Assembly (NCBI GenBank): GCA_021030915.1
Contig: JAGEMR010000016.1
Location: forward strand, 124,001 to 188,000
Length of the DNA: 64,000 nt
Origin: Astrothelium macrocarpum
Lineage: Eukaryota > Ascomycota > Dothideomycetes > Trypetheliales > Trypetheliaceae
Direction: 5' to 3'
How positions within the stretch are numbered: the stretch's first letter is position 1; each line of letters opens with the position of its first letter. Of this stretch, positions 1-11,554 are shown piece after piece. The notes beneath the pieces are model-generated. The model was not told the origin of the DNA and did no database searches. It saw nothing but the letters and a program-made list of their open reading frames with translations. Made by a program: the position numbers and the translations under genes.

Positions 1-631
1 TAATGGAAAGAGAAGCCATAAGATGGTTTAGAGAGTGCTAAAAGATGTTTGCGTGATTCGTAAAAGAAGCAACAGGAGGGATCTGGATAAGAGACTGACA
101 CCATTTTAAAGCTTACTGATTTGATAATGGATAGATGTCATTCTTCCATTTTGAATGATCAGATCAACAGCAATATCTTTAACGAGGGACTCCGCTACCA
201 GAGAGTCGGCTATTCCATACAGGAATATTTAAAGCAATCCTTCCTCCAATTGAGACGTGGATCTTACGACTTACACTTGCAGTGAGGGCCTGGTACTGGA
301 TCCTCGGTCGTTTTCGTGCATCAAGTTTATTCTTATCCATTTCAGATACCCAGCTCGTCGATTACTGGGGGTCCCCAAACCTGATGCTGCGGACAAAAAT
401 CCTACGGATGATTAGTACACGGATTATGGCATTTTCCACCATCCTCCAGATGACACACGTCGTGGAGATACTAGGGAAATATCCGATCCTGATGCCGAGG
501 AAGCCTCATTACAATTTCATGTGAAAATGGGTTCATGTTAGGAAACTGAAAAATGAAATAATCCTACAAAAGCACTCAAAATCTAATCAATAATCATACA
601 TACCTGATTGCCCCAGAAGCCCTCCTCGCTC
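1..631. other. Left edge, no gene recognised
   Basis: AT-rich sequence with only short open frames. None has a recognisable motif or a supported splice partner. It would contain the 3' flank of the neighbouring minus-strand gene. Confidence 0.5.
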
Positions 632-1733
632 TTAGAAAATGCCAACATCATCAAGATCTCCGTAATCTTGCCCCAAAGGGCTTTCCTCATTCTCATCCTC
701 CTGGTCTTCGGTCTGGAGGTCTCCCCGAAGCCACTCCGAGGCTTTATGCTCGTCTACTATGGAAGAAGCGCATTATTTCACGAAACAGAACCTCGTTCTC
801 ATCGAGCTCACCTGTCCCCGTTTCTGTCGACTCATTCACGATTAGAGCATCTTCCATTGGGGCAGTCCCCTTGCACCATTCGAGAAATTTTGCCATGTAC
901 GTGTGTTCTGTTTCTCCGCTCAGATTTGTGGGGTCGCGGTGAGCCGTATCTTCTCCAAGCTTAAGAGCAAGCATCATCTGTGTGATGCTGTGGCTTTCCT
1001 CTTCGTTCAAACTCATAGTCTGCATAAGCTGCGTCAGACGTTGTTCGTTCTGCATCAGACTGTTCAGATGGCTTTTGATCTCATGGCTTCTGAGAGGGCG
1101 GAATTGAGGCTTTGGCTCTCTGTCGGTATCTATCACTCTTCGTGGGGATCGTTCACGATATCGACGAGTCTGATGGGAATTGCCTCCTTCGTCGCTACTG
1201 GCTGGAGATCTGCTTCGATCATCACGAGGGCGGGGATTGTTCATGCTTCCCTGGATTTGTTTTAACATCTTTTCGCGTTGTGCGCGCACTCTTTCTCCGT
1301 ACTCTCCATGGATGTTGGCTGCTCTGCATGGACGCATGTTCTTCAAGACTGTGTCTCGTAGTCCTTTCATGTCGTTCTCAAGTCCCTCGGTATACATTTC
1401 GTTAAAAGTGTTTGCGTCAGGATGGTCTTCGGTGCTTAAAGCACTGAATTCGCTTTTCTTTTCGATCGCCATGGCCATAGTGTATGTGTCTAGGCATGTT
1501 GGACAGACAAAGTGCTCTTGGCTAACATCTTCGTTCTTGGATTCGTTGGCGCCGAAATCTATCGAGGATTGCTTGATGCAATTTGGGGCACATTTGTCAA
1601 AATAAGATGTTATCACATCGTGTCCGCAGTCCAGACGATGGTAGCAGCTTCGATCCGGTAGAGTCTCTCTGCATCTGACTCGTGGATCAATCTGCTTGCT
1701 GCAATAGTCCGACATTTTCAGGACTTCATGCAT
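632..1733 (-). CDS. Cys/His-motif protein A (paralogue 1 of 3), unknown function
   Basis: I do not recognise this family. The model has two exons: 1733-812 and 756-632. The intron at 811-757 has a GTGAGC donor and a TAG acceptor. Splicing replaces an early stop with an acidic C-terminus, giving 348 residues. The N-terminal part has HxLxCGHxV at residues 32-40, Cys48 and Cys52 (CxxxC), and Cys77 and Cys80 (CxxC), with Cys21 and Cys30 just before; this looks like a zinc site. The middle is charged and predicted helical, then rich in Arg/Ser and Pro, and the end is Asp/Glu-rich. The same motif order occurs in the next two genes, so the three are paralogues. The start could also be the second Met at residue 7. 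Zinc binding is inferred; no catalytic motif is visible. Confidence 0.7.
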
Positions 1734-2573
1734 TAGGGGGTGCCTTGGTATGTTTGTGTCCAGTCGGAGATCAGGGGTAGTTATAAGGCGGGTTTGTGAC
1801 TTTAGGGGATCCCTGGCCGCCTCAACAGCACTTCCGCGTCGTGTCGCTCTTTACCATTACTCACGGAAATGCAAACGGGCTCCTGAATGATGAAATGCTT
1901 GCAACGAGAAATACTGAAATGCCTATGTAGGCTGACGTTGCATTCTTGACAACCTCAATTCTGTTCGAGCAATCCATTAAAAAAGGGCTGTGAGCCGGAC
2001 GCATTGTTAATATCTGTAAAGCAAGTTCTTGCTCGGGGCCTTCGCAACATGTGCATGGTCGGTCACTATCTTCGTGGCTCACGATAGCTCTCAGTGCACA
2101 TACTGAGGACATTCTTTGAACACTGCATCGTCCTCAATATATGAATGCCGGGTGTCAGAAATCTTGTCTGTTCTATCGACCGGTCACTTTCCAGAGAAAT
2201 GTCGTGGGTTTGGTGCCGCCGGATTCCACGGCTAACACTTGAAGCAGGTGTCTCTCAACCAAATTCTAGTGCAGCGATGATATGTTTTGATAGTATTGGA
2301 AGCCCAAATTATCAAGTTTAGTGGGCAAACGTCCTTTCAGACCTGGTTTTCTACTGTTGGCGAAAAGAACAGCAATGGCGTCTATTATTTATCAAGAGCT
2401 AAAGCGATACTCCATATACTCCAGGCTGTCAACATGAAAACCTTTATGCTACTGAGGAGGCCTCGACCTTCAATCTGGAGTTCCAATCTAGCCAAGGTAA
2501 GAACCATGACAATCTTTCTATTACTTCCTACAATCCTCGCCAAAGGACTCTGCATATCTTTTGACTACACAAT
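1734..2573. other. Intergenic region between paralogues A and B
   Basis: This 840-bp gap separates the 5' end of gene A from the 3' end of gene B, both on the minus strand. It holds only the doubtful small ORF listed separately, and a plus-strand frame that overlaps the end of gene B antisense and has no supporting motif. Confidence 0.4.
1861..2112 (-). CDS. Doubtful 83-residue ORF with a hydrophobic C-terminal stretch
   Basis: An ATG-started open frame of 83 residues. It has a CTCC cysteine cluster near residue 21 and a hydrophobic segment around residues 60-75 that could span a membrane. It lies between two paralogous Cys-motif genes but does not carry their CGH motif. No family is recognised and coding potential is weak; it may be chance. 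Confidence 0.2.
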   Translation of the reverse strand: MSSVCALRAIVSHEDSDRPCTCCEGPEQELALQILTMRPAHSPFLMDCSNRIEVVKNATSAYIGISVFLVASISSFRSPFAFP

Positions 2574-3782
2574 TCACGTCGCGAGAACATTATTGCTCAT
2601 GCCTTTGGAAAGGAGACGTGACAAGGGGCCAGCTGGCGTCTTGGACTGAGCTTGTTGACTTTCATGGATCTGGGATGCCAACTTCAAGATGTCCGCATTC
2701 AGCTTCTTGAAGCGCTGTTCCGCCGACACCCAGGGAAGATCCTCGTCATCGACGACGTCGATAGGTTTGACATCTTTCTCTGGCGACTGGAGCTGACTTG
2801 AAGCGCTGAGCGGTCTGTTCAGAAGTTGCTGGTACGTCAGTTGAACGCCTTCGTCCAGACTGGAGCCCTCATTGGTCGACTGGCGGCTCCCTGAATCGTA
2901 CATGTCGTTCGACAGAGTAGATTCAAGGGCAGCTGACAGCTCAGTACCACCACTAACAGGCTCACATCGCCGGCCGTAGAAAGTCAGGTTAAGCCAGTCT
3001 GCATCTCGCTCCTTCATCCAGACTCGTTGTAAGACTTCGTGTCGCTGATTTATGAGCCGTTCTGGTATTTGACCCATGGTGGACTTGATGCCTTGCATCT
3101 CACTCAGGAACTTCATGTACTTCTTCGCATATTTCTTATCAAGTAGGGAAGAAATACACGTCGTGCAGCAAAAGGTTTCTGCAGTTTTATCTACTGGTCT
3201 CTGAGTATTGTCGTCATGCTGTTGAGGCTTTTCACACTTAACATTGCAGTTCCTCGCGCAAGGTTCGGGTCCTTTTGGTGTTATAACCTTGTGGCCGCAC
3301 CCAAGGATGTGTGTCAACCCTCCGGCTGTGCATGGTTCGAGATGAGGATTGGGGTAAAGAGGATGGAACAAAGGCAGCGGCGGGATCGACGAGGCTTTTG
3401 CCTCCTTGGCTGAAGATGAATTCTCCGATACATGTTTCAGACTTGGCTTTAAATTACGCTTGTCTGGCTGGGATAATACCCTTCCTTCCATGCGATGCAC
3501 CGCTGTTGGCTTGGGCCAGTCTTTTGGATCCGGATTAAACTTATTGTATATCGGCTTCCTCGACGACAACCTTGGCAGACTAGACTTCTTTGTAAGCCTT
3601 GGCTCTTTCGACTGTGGTATCGCCTGAGCGGAAAGTGGAATGTTGGTCATGACTGCTGGAGAAGATGTACGCGCTACTTTTGGTCGAGAAGCATTCGATG
3701 CTACTAACGAGGAAGAAGAACACGGAACCCGCGAATGTTTCTCAGGAGTGATAGCTGGAATCCGGCTCTTTCTAGGCCCCAT
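2574..3782 (-). CDS. Cys/His-motif protein B (paralogue 2 of 3), unknown function
   Basis: A single-exon frame of 402 residues. The first ~145 residues are basic, Ser/Pro-rich and probably disordered. Then follow Cys151, the HxLxCGHxV-type core (His158, Cys162-Gly-His164, Val166), Cys175-xxx-Cys179, Cys183, and the CxxC pair Cys206/Cys209, followed by a Lys-rich segment likely to be helical. The order and spacing match genes A and C, except for the much longer N-terminal tail here. The C-terminal third is acidic with Ser/Gln-rich stretches. It is transcribed divergently from gene C with 493 bp between start codons. Function is unknown; zinc binding is inferred from the ligand pattern. Confidence 0.7.
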   Translation of the reverse strand: MGPRKSRIPAITPEKHSRVPCSSSSLVASNASRPKVARTSSPAVMTNIPLSAQAIPQSKEPRLTKKSSLPRLSSRKPIYNKFNPDPKDWPKPTAVHRMEGRVLSQPDKRNLKPSLKHVSENSSSAKEAKASSIPPLPLFHPLYPNPHLEPCTAGGLTHILGCGHKVITPKGPEPCARNCNVKCEKPQQHDDNTQRPVDKTAETFCCTTCISSLLDKKYAKKYMKFLSEMQGIKSTMGQIPERLINQRHEVLQRVWMKERDADWLNLTFYGRRCEPVSGGTELSAALESTLSNDMYDSGSRQSTNEGSSLDEGVQLTYQQLLNRPLSASSQLQSPEKDVKPIDVVDDEDLPWVSAEQRFKKLNADILKLASQIHESQQAQSKTPAGPLSRLLSKGMSNNVLAT

Positions 3783-4275
3783 TTGAAGCTTTTGAAGACT
3801 GCGAGGCTATGTTCCGCTTTGCTGAAAACCTGTTTCAGACAAAGAAAATGACTTAAAGGTTAGAGAAAGATCACGAGAATGTCAACGTATCAAAATTCAG
3901 AGGGTTAATCACGAGCTGCCGAAAAGTCCTAAACTCGATCCTGGTGCTGTATATGTGAATTCTATGAAAGGATGTCATCGAACAACGAGATTGTTTTCAT
4001 CCTGTATGTGCGGCTTTGTGGTTCTGGCGGAACAATGGAGTCATTCTCAACAAAGCATCATTGGCAAAGCACGTGCTTTCTTCACGGCTCACAGATCGTC
4101 CTAAACATATAATCTTGATTCACGCTTGCTTGCTTCATCTCTCCAGTTCCCCTCGTCCTTGCATATCTATTTGTCACAATAAGTTTGTCGCTGCAAGATC
4201 GTCCGTCGTCACTAATCCTATTCGGTTCGAGATCCAAAGCTTCTTTCGAAAATTAATCGTCTTCCAGAAGCTGGA
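3783..4275. promoter_or_regulatory. Shared divergent upstream region of paralogues B and C
   Basis: 493 bp between two outward-facing start codons. It must hold both promoters, but no individual element is certain. Confidence 0.45.
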
Positions 4276-5163
4276 ATGACTCATTTCTTTCATATTAACT
4301 ATCTGTGCGACCACGAATATGTTTTCACGATTCCTCGCTTCCGTGGCGAAGAGAAGTTCCAGGAGCTCGCTGCGAATGATCAAGTGGTATCTGTTGAGCA
4401 ACATTGTCCTCATTGCCAGCAGCGCAACCATGCAGATATGAACACACAATTGACTTACATACGACGGGCTTTCAATCCTTGCCAAGGAACAGACTTCCAC
4501 CAGCTTGATTGCGGTCATTATGTTCGTTGCTCACCTCGTCTCGGATGTAGAGGAGACTGCGACTACGGCTATCTCTGGATGTCTCACACAAGTGGATATT
4601 TTGGTTGCCAACAATGCATTCTCACATACTTTCAAGCACGTGCCAAGATGGAATTTGGGAATCTCCTAGAGCAAATCGCCTCCTCCCCGGAGTTTTCGGA
4701 TTTACGTCATCTATCTCGCGCGGAGTTCTTTCAAGTTACTGCTCCAGCTCTCGCTCCAAAGTACTTTGGACCCTTGGAAGCAACGCTGAACCAATATCAG
4801 GCCGAATTGACGCAGTCGATGTTCTTTTGCGAGCCCGTTGACGCAGATACGTTCCACAAAGAAATCGAGATGGACACCCTGGTTGGTGAGCTAGATATTG
4901 GAGCTATCAACCTGAACGACATTGATTCGATCGGGCAACAACAAGGTGAGAAATCAATGTTCACTGACAATCTGATAGATTCAGAGGATGATGAGTACAG
5001 CTATGATCCTATTGAACAGTTCTGGCATCGATCCGAGCCGGATTACGACTATTTTGACCATAGTATTGCCAAGCCTCGGAAAGTCCATGAGCTTCAGGAC
5101 GCGTCGAGGGAAGAGACATACCTTGTACAAAACATGCGAACTCTTAACGTATACGTTGCGTGA
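4276..5163 (+). CDS. Cys/His-motif protein C (paralogue 3 of 3), unknown function
   Basis: A single-exon frame of 295 residues. It has an extra HCPHC cluster at residues 43-47, then Cys69, the HxLxCGHxV core (His75, Cys79-Gly-His81, Val83), Cys85, Cys91-xxx-Cys95 and the CxxC pair Cys111/Cys114. A region of likely helix follows (residues ~118-180), then an acidic tail rich in Asp/Glu/Tyr. The motif order is the same as in genes A and B on the other strand, while the rest of the sequence is very different, so these are old or fast-evolving duplicates. No family name is recognised. A short 3' extension by splicing cannot be excluded but is not needed. Confidence 0.7.
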   Translation: MTHFFHINYLCDHEYVFTIPRFRGEEKFQELAANDQVVSVEQHCPHCQQRNHADMNTQLTYIRRAFNPCQGTDFHQLDCGHYVRCSPRLGCRGDCDYGYLWMSHTSGYFGCQQCILTYFQARAKMEFGNLLEQIASSPEFSDLRHLSRAEFFQVTAPALAPKYFGPLEATLNQYQAELTQSMFFCEPVDADTFHKEIEMDTLVGELDIGAINLNDIDSIGQQQGEKSMFTDNLIDSEDDEYSYDPIEQFWHRSEPDYDYFDHSIAKPRKVHELQDASREETYLVQNMRTLNVYVA

Positions 5164-5801
5164 GGACAGAGTGGAACTCACTAAGGTAAGTTTGCCCCTC
5201 CACTAGCCTGTGTAAATTGGCTTGTATTCGCCCGGAGCGAAGAAACCAGTAATTTGCTTCTCGTAATCGTAGAGTTGTTGAGATATAGCAATTGGAATAC
5301 GAATTGAGCCTTGTCCAGCACACCATGAACTGCCTTTAGATGTGCAAATATCGTGAAATCATGTTCAATGACTTTTCGTTTGTGTACTGGTGTCGCAATT
5401 GTCTTTGGTCCTACAGAGAACGTAAACGATTACTAAGGAGCTTACTCGAAGTTTTTATTTTCGCTCGATTAAGGCTGTTACAAGCGATCATGGTAACAGC
5501 AGGATTGGCCATGTAATAAACCGGCCAATTACGGCAAATTTCATGGCTTGCTCAAATATCGCGATCACTGATGCGTCACCTCTGCACCAGAAGGATTTTC
5601 TGAGAAGCCAAGTCCGGCAATTTTACTTCTCCACCACCGAGACAGGCTCTCTGCGCTATTTAGACAACGCAATTGTCACACAGTCGAAAAAAAGTTGGCC
5701 GGCGTGTACAGCACTGAAGCTATTTTGCAGCTAGACTTACAAAAATTGGTAATTTGACTTAAGCATAGACGTAGCCTCCAGGCGGAATTTGTATATCACA
5801 A
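5164..5801. other. Intergenic, convergent 3' flanks
   Basis: AT-rich stretch between the end of paralogue C and the end of rse1, which converge. Only short frames without motifs are present; nothing else is seen. Confidence 0.5.
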
Positions 5802-8800
5802 CTAGAACGCTACTTTCGTTCTCGCCTCCTGAATCTTCCGCTCCACCTCTCTCACGCTTCGATCCATATCCCCCGCAATCATCTGTTTCTTGTCATTCGG
5901 TAGCTGCATAAACCTCTCGCACAAATCCCCATCAATAACACACTTGACCGGCGCATAATAGCTCCGATAAATCAAATGATCCCTTCCCGCCAAGGGCGGA
6001 TCTTCTGTGCGCAACTGACTCTCTAGCTGCTGAAAGAAATCCACATCTTCGCGCGAGACAAACGGCACTAAGATACCAATCGTTCCCTGAATTCCCGCCC
6101 ATAGTAATAGCTCTCTTCCTCCCGCCACCAGCGCTGTCTTCTGAATCGACATTGGAATATCCTGTGTGTAGAAATGAATCATCAGATCCAGCCGACTGGG
6201 CGTACCATGCAAGAACTGGCGCTCATGGAGCAGATGCGCCGCGCCCTCCTCATCAGCCTCATCCGAGGCCTTCTTCGTACAGCGCACCAGCCACACATTC
6301 CCAAACTTATCCCCCCCAGCAACCGTCTCATAATCCACCATCGCCGTCGCGGTCGTCCAGCGAGCAACCGTATCATCTGCAAACGGGATCAACTTGTTCT
6401 CCGCAAACTTGTACACCACATACGTGACACTCTGCCCGACATCCGACACAATGATCCGCGACCCCTGCGTCTGTAACCCCGTAATCAGCGTCGGCGCACA
6501 CTGGCTCCTCGTCTTCCGTAGCAATTGCCGCATCCCCAAATCATAAATATACAACTCGGGCCCGACACCCGCCAGCAGCCGTCCCTGAAACGCGAGCAGC
6601 GCCAGCGGCGGCTGCTCCACCTGCGTCTTGTGGATGAGCTCGAGCTCCTTGCCGTCGGCGTGGAAGCGATAGACGTGGATGAAGCCGCACGAGAAGGCGC
6701 GCGGCGACGTAACCATGTCCTTGCCCGTGCCGACGAGCAGGAAGGCCTCATCGTCCTGCGACGCGAAGGGCACGGCGGCGATGCTGACTGCGGCTTCGTT
6801 GTCATCGAGGTCGAGGGTGGCGAGCACGGATTTGGTGGTGATGGGGTCGACGGTCTGGATGGACGACGCCCAGTGGTTGCGGCCGCGGGGGTAGCCGAAT
6901 TGGTCGGGGGCGAGGACGGGGGTGTGGCCGTTGGTTGCGGCGTCGTTGAGGAGGCGGGTGCGTGTGGATGGGGCGAGGACGTTGTTGTCGGATTCGATGA
7001 CGTAGAAGAGTGGTTGGTCCGGGTGGCGGATGAAGGATCGTGGGGTGTATTGGAGAGGGATGGACTCTTGGAGGAGATTGTTGGAGAGTTTTTCGACCGA
7101 AAAGATTCTGGAAACGATCATTAGCGGTCAAGATGCGAGGGAAAGCATGGATGGAGCATGAGTCGGGGATTTTATCAGCAGGAACAATTGGATAATATTT
7201 TCCCCAGCTTTGTTGTCGGAGAGTTGTAATTTTGCAAGTCATCAGGGGAAAAAAAGGGATTGAGCGATATAGAGGAAACTTACTTGAGACTTTGTCCCTG
7301 AATGCCGACCATTCCTTCTCTGCATTGCTCACTGCTAAAATTCCATCCCCACTCAAGGGGTGGATTATCCAGAGGTGTGAGCATGAATCCTTTTGTTTGC
7401 TGATCTGTATAGCCCAGCCATGGGCGCGAGCTGAGTGCGAGAACAGCCGAATCTTCCTGAACGGTGACTCTCGAAAGCTTGACCGGTTTTGGTCCAAGGA
7501 AGCGAGTTCGTGTATCCACCAATTCTCCAGTGACTTCGTCCAGCACAGTGCGTAAGTAGACGCCAGAATACAGGCCAATATGCAGGAATAATGTCGAGCC
7601 TCCTGATGATGAATCAGTCATAGGCATAATGAGTAGGGCGGAAGGTGCTGAAGTTAGTGCTTGGAGCGATTTTGACGAAAGAGTGTCTTCCGGGTCAAGA
7701 CTGAGGACCCTCACAGTGGAGTCGTCGCAGCCGACGGCAAGAAATGAGCTTCGCTGACGTCCTGCTGGGACTGGTCCCAGGCTGAGACAGGTCACTGTGC
7801 CCCTCATCGATGGTCTCTCATTATATTCTTGCAGAGATCCATCCGAGTCCATTTCAAAGTAGACCAATTCACCCGAGCTGAGAGCAATAGCAACCTGAGA
7901 CTCATTGGTAGCTGCTGCAACAATAGAGCGGTGTTGAGGAGCTGCCCATTCGTTGATTTTGGAGTTGGCCAAGATATGGCGGATGCCTTTAGGATGAACC
8001 TGGACAAGCGAATCTTCTCCCATGAGCTGAACTGCCAAGGTTGAAACAGGAGCAAGGAATCCGGTATCAGGCACTTCTTCAACAGTCTCCCCTATGCTTA
8101 GGACGAGCGTTCCATTCGAGAATGATAAGACAATGTATGCATCAAACTCATCATCTCGTCTCAACTTGGTAGTCCAGACTGCCGAAGGAAGATGTGGTAG
8201 CTCTGATTCTACGACCTCTGAAACCTCAAGACCGTGCCTGAGCGTTCTGAGAGAGCTTCTCGCGCCCGTTCCACATATTGTGTATATCTGTGGCGCGTCG
8301 TCATCTGTGAGGTTGAGAACTTTGCAGCCCATCATAGGGCTCATACTGTCAATGTTCTCCATAAGGCTAATGTTTAGATAGTCCCGTGGCTGGAAATAAG
8401 GAGGTGTATATGAGGTCATGTTGTCTGCAGGATAAGAATCACTGTCGAATTCAGGCTCATCGTCATCATCGCCGAGCTTTTCGAATTGATAAAATTGATG
8501 GTCTCCATTTTCGCTTGCGATGAATAGGTAACCAGTCTTCAGGATGCATAATTGCGTGGCAACAGGTACGGTATCAAAATACTTGATTTTGAGCTTTGCA
8601 ACCTCGCCGGTTGGTTGATCTTGTTCATCCATAACCAAGCTGATGGTGACTTTGAAAAGATCACCATCCCCAGTTTGGAGAAGGAAAAAGAATGCGCCGC
8701 GCATCCTGTGCATGACACCAGCGGTAATGAAACGTTTCCGATTCGGGTCTTCGGTCGGACCTCTTCTTCGAGGTATTGGGACTCTGAACGTGTCCTGGTT

Positions 8801-9762
8801 GTAATGACGGTATGTAATATTATCCTCGCTGCATACCAGAACTCCGCTTGGACCGTCACTCCCTCCAGGTACCTGGAACAGCATGTTCGCTGTCCGGTCC
8901 ACAGTGTCTGCCCATTTTCGCAATACGTGATTCAGACCGAGATCAAGCTCATAGTAAACCAACTGCTTTTCAAGATCGGCATATGCCTGACCGCTAGGAT
9001 CCTGGTCTGACTCTGTATAATCCACCTCGAGCGCAGCGAAAATGGGGTTTTCGTATCCCACGTCCAGGCCGACAAGGGCAAAAAGAAGACTCTGAGGCTT
9101 GTGCGCTTCGAGAGGAGAGGAAATGGTAAGTTCGGCTTGGGCGTTTCGATTCAGGACATAGACGAGTTTATTCTTCTCGACCGAGGCAATCATGCAGGCG
9201 CGGCCTTTTGGGTCGGTTGCGAGATATTCGCCAGGAATGACGCGTCGTACACCGGATTTGCCATATGTTTCGAGATGTATTCGTTGAAAGCGGTTCTGAG
9301 AAGGCTGGTATTCGAGTATGGTTATTCTCCCAGAATCGGAGCCAATGATGATGAAGTCTACAAATGCTCAGCGCAAGTCACCAAACAAAATAAGCTGGTC
9401 CCCAGCATGACGATCAATCCAAGCGACATCTTTGAGGCAGCGGTATTGATCGGGGTGCTTCGAAGGTATCACTAAATGAGATTCTCCAAGATCGAGCGGG
9501 CTCAAAACGTACCTTTTCCACTGCCAGCAAGCCTAAAGGCTGATATTGTGCGTATTATGCCAAAGACGTCATGAGAGAGAATGATGGATATTTTGCCTGC
9601 AGTCGGCTCAGGACGATGAAGGGTGAGTCGCGATCCAGAGGCAGTGAGAATCTGCTGCTCTTTGCTACCAGCTCCAATGAATTGGCCCAGTATGGCATGG
9701 TGGATGGCTGTGGATGGCTGGACCGTCAAACTGTACATGAACATGGACGAGGTCGTCGCCAT
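5802..9762 (-). CDS. rse1: Pre-mRNA splicing factor Rse1 (SF3b subunit 3 / SF3b130)
   Basis: Subunit of the U2 snRNP SF3b complex, which acts at branch-point recognition in the nucleus. Three exons, 9762-9513, 9357-7284 and 7107-5802, join in phase to give 1209 residues, the normal size for this family. Exon 1 encodes the MATTSSMFMYSLTVQPSTAI-type N-terminus. Exon 2 continues with DFIIIGSDSGRITILEYQP, typical of the first beta-propeller. Exon 3 holds the CPSF-A-like C-terminal region, with LQYTPRSFIRHPDQP and RDHLIYRSYYAPVKCVIDGD close to the conserved SF3B3 signature. The introns are 155 and 176 nt. It is divergently arranged with mss51, with only 188 bp between start codons. The segment near 6500-6960 is markedly more GC-rich than the rest of the gene. 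Identity is secure from length and motifs. Confidence 0.95.
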
Positions 9763-9950
9763 GGTTGGCAGAAGCGGCCCTTTGGCCTAAGGCTCTCGCT
9801 CTGGGTAGTGTCTGAGTTGAACGGGATGGAGGAAGGAAAATTGATCTCGTAGTGGTAGAAGAAGCTTCAATGGAGTGGCCCAAGCTCCTCGACATTCAAG
9901 ACATCAATTACTTTTTCATCTCAGCGTCATTACAATCACTAACGCCCAAG
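9763..9950. promoter_or_regulatory. Short divergent promoter between rse1 and mss51
   Basis: 188 bp between the two start codons, so both promoters and 5' leaders lie here or overlap the neighbouring coding region. An open frame in phase with mss51 runs back to an ATG at 9852, but that extension has no recognisable targeting features. The ATG at 9951 is preferred. Confidence 0.5.
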
Positions 9951-11554
9951 ATGAACCCCATTTGTGAGCAATGCCTCGCTTCTATACGACATTCTGGCCG
10001 GCGGGCTTCGGCGACCTCATTTTTCACTCAGACCAGGTCTTCAACTTTATTACGACGCAACCCGCGCCGGTTCAATAGCCATGCCCGAATATTACCTACT
10101 CAAACCAGGAAAGCATCTTCACTCAGTTCCGAGCAAGAACCTGGACAATCGAGCAGCCAACCTCCTCCGCCTCCACACATACCGCGTGTCTCAGCCATAT
10201 ATTCAGAGCCTCCTTCAGGCAGTAAAAAATTACTCCTCCAGCGAGACAACCTCTTCCATTCTTTCACCAACTCTCCTCTACCAGATATTCGCCGACGCGC
10301 AAACTTTATTAAACAACATGCTTTTTGTCCACATCCAAGTCATTCAAAAACAAGACAACCGATCAACCCAGATGATCCAGAGGCACGCAAACCTACCACA
10401 GGGGGATTGCCACCGGCACACGTTCGCTTCGAATGTCCCGACTGCGGTATTCCTGTAGCATGTTCGGAGGAACATTGGGCAGACGATTACGAGGCACATC
10501 TCGAGATCTGCGATACATTACGAGAGATCAACGAAGATGACCACGACTTGCGCTCAGGGAGAGTCTTTACCGAGTTCGAATTTCCCGGTCCACAAATGGA
10601 CGAGGCCATGATCAACATGACAAACTGGGACACGCTCCTCTACACACGCGATTTTAATGCCGTCAATGATCCAAGAAGCATGCGCCAGGTCACCCGCATG
10701 CTCACCTACCCGACCACTATCGCCAGCGTTCTCCACGAACTAAGTCCCTACAATATCCGCTCCGGCGGACGCCTCACAACCGAAGGCCTCAAGAGCATGA
10801 GCGGTATGCCGCCTTTTCCCTTTCCCCCCCCCTCTCCCTTAGCTAACCCGATTTCCACTTCTCAGCCCTCCGCTACACCCTCCACCCCCCCCGCTCCGGC
10901 GCCGGGCCCTCCATGAAAGAGATCCGCCCTCTCCCCCCACCCGTGCGGATCTTCGTGCTCGGGGCACGCGCCGAATCCTCGCTGCCCCGCAACATCTGGA
11001 TGCAGCTCGCCTTCATGTTCGGCCGGGCCAGCTTCCACCTAATCCTGATCGGCCCGGAAGCGATGGCGAACCGCGACGACGAGTTCCCGCTGCCGCCACG
11101 CACCGCGGGCAACCCGTTCGGCGCGATCGTCGAGGACCGGCTGGGCGGGAATATGAAGGTGAGCACGTACGTCGAGTACTACCACACGCTGCACGAGGCG
11201 CAGGTGTTCCAGCCGTTCGACCCGTACTTCGACGCGTTTGTGCTGTTTCACCCGGGCCTGGGACACCCTGCCAGCAGCCATGAGTGGGCGGAGACGGTGC
11301 CGCTGCTGTTGGAGACGAAGGTGCCGGTGCTGTGTACGGGGTATACGGAGTGGGATATGATGCGCGATCTGCGGTGGGTGGAGGAGCGGATGGGAGGCGA
11401 GGTGGATTTGTTGTTGGAGCCCGGGGAGAATCGGTTTAGGAGTCTGCGGTGGGATTTGAATGATTTGGATCCGCAGGATGTGAGTTGTGGGAACTGGGGG
11501 GTGTGGGCGTTTAGGGGGAAGAGGTATGAGGCAACGTATGATGAAGAGAAGTGA
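9951..11554 (+). CDS. mss51: Mss51-like mitochondrial protein (COX1 translational activator/assembly factor)
   Basis: Mss51 in yeast activates translation of the mitochondrial COX1 mRNA and couples it to cytochrome oxidase assembly. Two exons, 9951-10803 and 10866-11554, join in phase (GTATGC donor, CAG acceptor) to give 513 residues. The first ~60 residues are rich in Arg/Ser/Thr and poor in acid, consistent with a mitochondrial presequence. A zinc-finger-like region carries FCPHPSH, then ECPDCGIPVACSEEHWADD and His/Cys in EAHLEICDTL. The C-terminal domain contains RIFVLGARAESSLPRNIW and FHPGLGHPASSHEW, which I recall as conserved in fungal Mss51 relatives. Exon 2 is very GC-rich compared with exon 1. 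The start at 9951 is chosen for the basic leader. Confidence 0.88.

Noticed and set aside
6525..7124. 199-residue plus-strand frame rich in Gly/Glu/Val
   Set aside because: A shadow of the GC-rich part of rse1 exon 3 on the opposite strand.
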